Shown here: one piece after another, positions 60,004 to 64,000 of the stretch
Position numbering within the stretch: position 1 is the first letter of the stretch
Layout: each line of letters opens with the position of its first letter
Assembly: GCA_934045075.1 (NCBI GenBank)
Contig: OW203724.1
Location: 18,901,143 to 18,965,142 of the forward strand
Direction of reading: 5' to 3'
From: Yponomeuta sedellus
Lineage: Eukaryota > Arthropoda > Insecta > Lepidoptera > Yponomeutidae
Length of the DNA: 64,000 bases
Made by a program: the position numbers and the translations under genes
Notes under the pieces: generated by a model
Database searches by the model: none
What the model was told of the DNA's origin: nothing
The model's input: only the letters and a program-made list of their open reading frames with translations

Positions 60004-62885
60004 ATGCAAATCAAAATATTATTTCAAAACTTCCAAAGTCTTTTTAATAAACAAGATTTATTAGCCGCATTCGTACACGACGATCCAACTTATCAAGCAA
60101 TATGCATTAGTGAATCATGGCTAACTCTGGAAAAAATTAAGCTCCTACAAGTAAATGAGTATAAAATAGCAGCATCCTTCTGTAGAAAAACTCGAACCGG
60201 TGGAGGCGTATGTATACTTGTGCAAAAACAATTCGACACCATAGAAAGGAATGATATCACAGCTTTTTCAATTGAATACGTGCTAGAGATCTGCGCAGCA
60301 GAATTACCAAAAGAAAACTTACTCATCATTTTAATATATTGGAACAGAAACGAAGAACATATTTTTTATAACCAACTAAAAGTAATTCTAAACCATGTCA
60401 CAAAAAGGTATTCTAAATATAACATCATTCTCGGAGGAGATTTTAATATAGACATCTTACTAAATAGCCTAAAAACTAACCAGTTTATAGATTTTATGTC
60501 AGAATATAAACTTAAGCAACATATAACAAAACCGACTCATATCACAAAAACTGCGTCAACATGTCTTGACTTAATATTCACTAACTTTTTTGATAAAAAT
60601 ATTCAAACCACTGTAAAAGAACTAGGATTTTCAGACCATAGTGGAACAATCATAACTTTGAAAGTACCCCAAACCCTAAAAAAATCGTGGTATACAAATA
60701 AAAGAATATACAACAACAAAACTATGGACCAGTTCAAATTAAAGATCAGCGCTATAGACTGGCATAATGTACTTACAGAGGACAGGGACATCAACGAAAA
60801 CTACACAGCATTCCATAATACACTAACGAATATTTTAAACCAATGTATGCCTAAACAAAAAATAAAAATAAAATATAATCCCAAAAAACACTGGTTAACA
60901 GTAGGTCTTAAATTATCATGCAAAAATAAAAAACTGCTTAAAATAATGTCACAACAAACAAATAACAAAATACTTACACAATACTATAAACAATATGAAA
61001 AAATACTAAAAAGAGCGATCATTATGGCAAAAAAACTACAGTACATAAATAAACTAAAAATATCAAATAATAAGGTAAAAACTATGTGGAGTATAATAAA
61101 CGAGCGCACAAACAAAAAACAGAAAAAGAAAAAAATAACATTCAGTTACTATTTAAGAATCAACCAATTACTGACCCTAAAAGCGTCGCTGATTTGTTCA
61201 ATGAATTCTTTGTTTCGATAGGAACACCAACCACGAACGCGAATAACCTTAAGTCAAATAAAAATGACCCATGTGGACGCCCAGTGCTCTACCCTTCTAC
61301 AAACTCAATTTTTCTAAAACCAGTAGATCACCGAGAAGTCCATAAAATAATCAGAAGCCTTAAAAATAAGAAAAGTTTTGGAGTAGACGAACTTCCGTCA
61401 TGCTTGCTTAGACAATGCGCAAAACAACTTACTATACCGTTTTGCACACTAATCAACCAATCATTCAATGAAGGAAGTTTCCCAGATCTTCTCAAAAAAG
61501 CAATTATAAAACCAATCCACAAAAAAGACACAAAAACTGAACCAAATAACTACCGTCCAATTGCACTTTTGCCAGCAGCCTCAAAAATATTCGAAAAAGC
61601 TATGTGTGATCGTATTTACAACTTCTGTGAAAAATATAAAATATTCGACGACTGCCAAAATGGATTTCGGAAAAAGAGATCAACAACGCTAGCTGTTTAT
61701 AAATATATTCAAGAAACACTTAATATACTGGATAAAAAAAGATATGCAATTGGCATATTACTAGACATGACCAAAGCTTATGATAAAGTGCAATATAAAA
61801 TACTACTAGAAAAATTAAATGGAATAGGAATTCGAGGAACAACGTATAATTGGCTAAAATCATACCTAAAGAACAGGGAACAAGCGGTAGAAATTGAACA
61901 TTTTAATTATGCTACAAGCGAAATTAAAAATGTACGATCTAAAACTAAGGTTATAAATGCCTCAATCCCTCAAGGAAGTGTAATAGGCTGTCTCCTGTTC
62001 CTAATCTACATTAATGACTTGCCTAAGATCATGGATGGACCATGTGTTATGTTTGCAGACGACATATCCCTACTTACCTCATGCCAAAACAACAGTAATA
62101 TAAATGAAACACTGACTAAGATACTAGATAAAACAACAGACTGGCTCAGTGAACACAATCTAGAAATAAACTACAAGAAAACTAAAATAATGCCCTTTTA
62201 CCCACATCAAAAAACCCCCATAAATATAAACTTCCAATACAACAATGAAAATTTAGAAACTGTTACAAATTTCACACTTCTTGGTTTAGAAATAGACACA
62301 AATGTTAATTGGAAAAAACACATAAAAAAACTACGATCAAAGCTTGCAAGTTTTTCTTATGCACTAAGAGAAATAAAAAAAACCACAAATTTACAAACAG
62401 CCTTAACTACTTACTATGCATACGCTTATGCGTGGCTCAGTTACGGTGTCATACTATGGGGGAATAGTACTGATGTCTCTACCCTTTTCACAAGTCAAAA
62501 GAAACTTATACGAATAATAGTAAATATAAAACAAACAGACAGCTGTAAAATCCATTTTCAAAAACACAAAATTCTTACCCTACCTTGCATATATATTTAT
62601 AAAATATGTGAATTTGTACGACAACACCCAGATTTTTATTTAAAACGAAAAGAAATACAGTCAAAGTATTCATTACGTCACAAAAACCAATTAAACGTTC
62701 CAACATCTCAATTACAATTGCACTCGAAAAGTCCACTCACAATGTCAGTTAAGATTTTTAACAAGTTACCCGAGACACTCAGAAACAATATCAATGACAA
62801 AGAATTCTGTAAAAACCTAAAACAGTTGCTCATCTCCAGAAGCTATTACACTGTGAATGAATACTTAGAAGATAAATTTAAATAA
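60004..62885 (+). pseudogene. LINE ORF2: AP-like endonuclease and reverse transcriptase; one frameshift
   Basis: The first in-frame ATG is 60004 (MQIKILFQNFQSLFN). The endonuclease keeps its catalytic blocks in order: QNFQSL, SESWL, GGDFNID, CLDLIFTN and GFSDHSGT. The frame breaks within an A-rich stretch at about 61110-61135, consistent with a one-base slip. It continues from there as NNIQLLFKNQ, the reverse transcriptase: NYRPIALLPAASKIFEKAM, GFRKKRSTTLAV, LLDMTKAYDKV, PQGSVIGCLLFLIYINDLP and the active site FADD (62052-62063) with M before it. A C-terminal region extends to 62885. The enzyme nicks target DNA and copies the element RNA into the break. Confidence 0.88.
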
Positions 62886-63122
62886 GATGTATAATAAAAA
62901 TAATATTTTATGCAATTATAGGATACCTACCTAGTTTTTAAGATAAAATTGTGGAAATTAAATAGTTCGCAGGTACTGGATACCACATTAGCTATAAGAT
63001 TTTGGTTGTAAGGCTTTTGCTGTGCCCGACAGGGTCCATAATGATACACATTATCTGTTATATTATATAAGAACTTACCAAACTTATGGCTGCAATAAAG
63101 TATTGAGTATTGAGTATTGAAT

Positions 63123-63249
63123 AATTTCAGTGCTACCTATTATCAATCATCTCTGAGTCGCGGACGGGAAAACGGGCGGACATCAGACATGGTAAAGCGT
63201 ATTAGTACATTACGTACTATGTAATAATATTCTCGGTGTAATATTCTCT
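63123..63249. other. Short unassigned gap
   Basis: Between the LINE tail and SINE-C copy 4. Nothing recognised. Confidence 0.5.
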
Positions 63250-63510
63250 GCCTCGGTGGCGCAGCGGTTTAGCACGCTGACTGTAAAACGGAAGGTCTCG
63301 GGTTCGATCCCCGGCCGGGTTAAACTAGGAAACGAACTTTTCTAGTTTGTCTCGGGTCTTGGATGTTATCTATGTATTTATTGTATTAAATCTATCGTCG
63401 AGTTAGCACCTATAACACAAGTCATTTAGTTGTACTTAGTATAGGGCTAACGAGATCTGTGTAATATGTCCATGAATATTTATTTATTATTTATTTATTT
63501 ATTATATTAA
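63250..63510 (+). mobile_element. SINE-C copy 4, tRNA-derived
   Basis: GCCTCGGTGGCGCAGCGG (A-box) and GGTTCGATCCC (B-box), body as in copy 3 and a TTTATTTATTATTTATTTA end. Nearly identical to copy 3 at 50.9 kb over its body. Confidence 0.83.
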
Positions 63511-63825
63511 GTAAGTGTACTTTAAGTTATACCTGGAGTTTTTGAGATAAATTAGTTTTTCAACCAAATCTATAAGGGTCCTTGTTGACTACCGAACTCT
63601 AATAAAGAAAGTTACGCGATATTTCCTAACATACGAGTACATACGGCGGTCTTATGACTATATTGTTATATTCTCCAAACTTTATTGTGTGAACAGTTAA
63701 AATGTATGTGTGGGGATTAAATAACAAATAGACCGAACAATGTTCGTCCAAACTAAGGCACATTGTTGTTCCGACTAACCAAGCGCCTAAAATAACAAAA
63801 GTTACATGTCAAAACACTATGTTAA
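63511..63825. other. Unassigned AT-rich DNA
   Basis: A SINE-H-like scrap (CTCTAATAAAGAAAGTTACG, GGCGGTCTTATGAC) occurs at about 63597-63660. No gene. Confidence 0.45.
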
Positions 63826-64000
63826 AACATATTTTAAACTTTCGTGACTTGTACACATAGTTAGAATATTTTCGGGGCTTAATCGCGTAGTAATTTATTG
63901 CTATTTTACCTCGACGTTTCGACGACGTTACAGTCATCGTGGTCACAAGAAGACTGATGGCTGGCACCCGTTCGCATCTTCGGCTGATGAGGTTTCAGAC
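63826..64000. mobile_element. PLE-I copy 3, opposite orientation, cut by the window end
   Basis: It begins with the one-sided tail in reverse (AACATATTTTAAACTTTCGT, GACTTGTACACATAG), then TTAGAATATTTTCGGGGCTT, the arm to CGACGACGTTACAGTCATCG, and GGCTGATGAGGTTTCAGAC at the last base. It matches the long copy at 18.6 kb; the second arm must lie beyond 64000. Confidence 0.78.

Larger units (their letters stand above)
58294..63122 (+). mobile_element. CR1-group non-LTR retrotransposon, nearly full-length
   Basis: The element has a 5' region from about 58294-58400 (exact start uncertain), ORF1 at 58529-59717, ORF2 at 60004-62885, and a 3' UTR ending in GCAATAAAG and three to four TATTGAG units (63101-63122). 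No poly(A) tail. Short tandem-repeat tails and the ORF1 zinc finger plus endonuclease-RT ORF2 layout without RNase H are typical of CR1-group elements. Only two frameshifts break it, so it inserted recently. No target duplication was found, as usual for CR1. Confidence 0.88.

Overview
This window looks like a stretch of a lepidopteran (moth or butterfly) nuclear genome: AT-rich, very gene-poor and packed with short retroposons and palindromic elements. The placement rests on the repeat types (RTE-type LINE ends with GAA or ATG tails, tRNA-headed SINEs, mariner and TTAA elements) and on the insect-like style of the single host exon; no genus can be named from sequence alone. Local labels used below (SINE-A to -H, MITE-L/M/R/T, PLE-I/J/K, families G, P, Q, S) are mine, not database names.

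Only one piece of a host gene is convincing: the first coding exon of an ABCG-type (white/ABCG1-like) half-transporter on the minus strand at 42705-42948. It has a good start context, a clean GT splice donor and a CpG-rich upstream segment to about 43170 that probably holds the promoter. No second exon was recognised to the left, so up to 42.7 kb of this window may be one repeat-filled first intron; 43.2-64 kb would then be upstream intergenic DNA.

Autonomous elements: a nearly complete CR1-group non-LTR retrotransposon (58.3-63.1 kb; zinc-finger ORF1, endonuclease plus reverse transcriptase ORF2, one frameshift in each ORF, TATTGAG-repeat tail); a full-length but dead mariner (37901-39220, terminal inverted repeats visible); several 5'-truncated RTE ends; and a GC-rich Jockey-type fragment at 45.3 kb.

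Non-autonomous elements make up most of the rest. SINE-A, at least 15 copies, has a head strikingly like the internal promoter half of 5S rRNA and a 3' end like that of RTE LINEs. SINE-B to -E have tRNA-like heads. SINE-B repeatedly occurs as head-to-head inverted dimers. Three families of short palindromic elements (PLE-I, -J, -K) carry a one-sided tail of about 30-45 bp and are bounded by direct repeats of 12 (12-13) bp in six separate insertions; one family contains a hammerhead-ribozyme-like core. These properties together resemble Penelope-like elements and are the most interesting system in the window.

Region by region: 0-11 kb, scattered SINEs, RTE remnants and PLE-I; 11-19 kb, SINE-A copies, PLE-J, MITE-L and the longest PLE-I; 19-25 kb, a foldback element made of about 15-bp repeats and inverted SINEs; 25-37 kb, MITE-M, SINE-A, SINE-B dimers and a perfect 26-bp hairpin; 37-42 kb, mariner, AT microsatellite, SINE-A and a PLE-J copy with a poly(A) insertion inside its target duplication; 42.7-43.2 kb, the ABCG exon and promoter; 43-54 kb, mixed SINE, RTE and MITE copies including a 77-bp inverted repeat; 54.6-56.5 kb, a many-layered nest of elements followed by an 83-bp tandem array; 57-64 kb, SINE-A, the CR1-group LINE, SINE-C and a further PLE-I running off the end.
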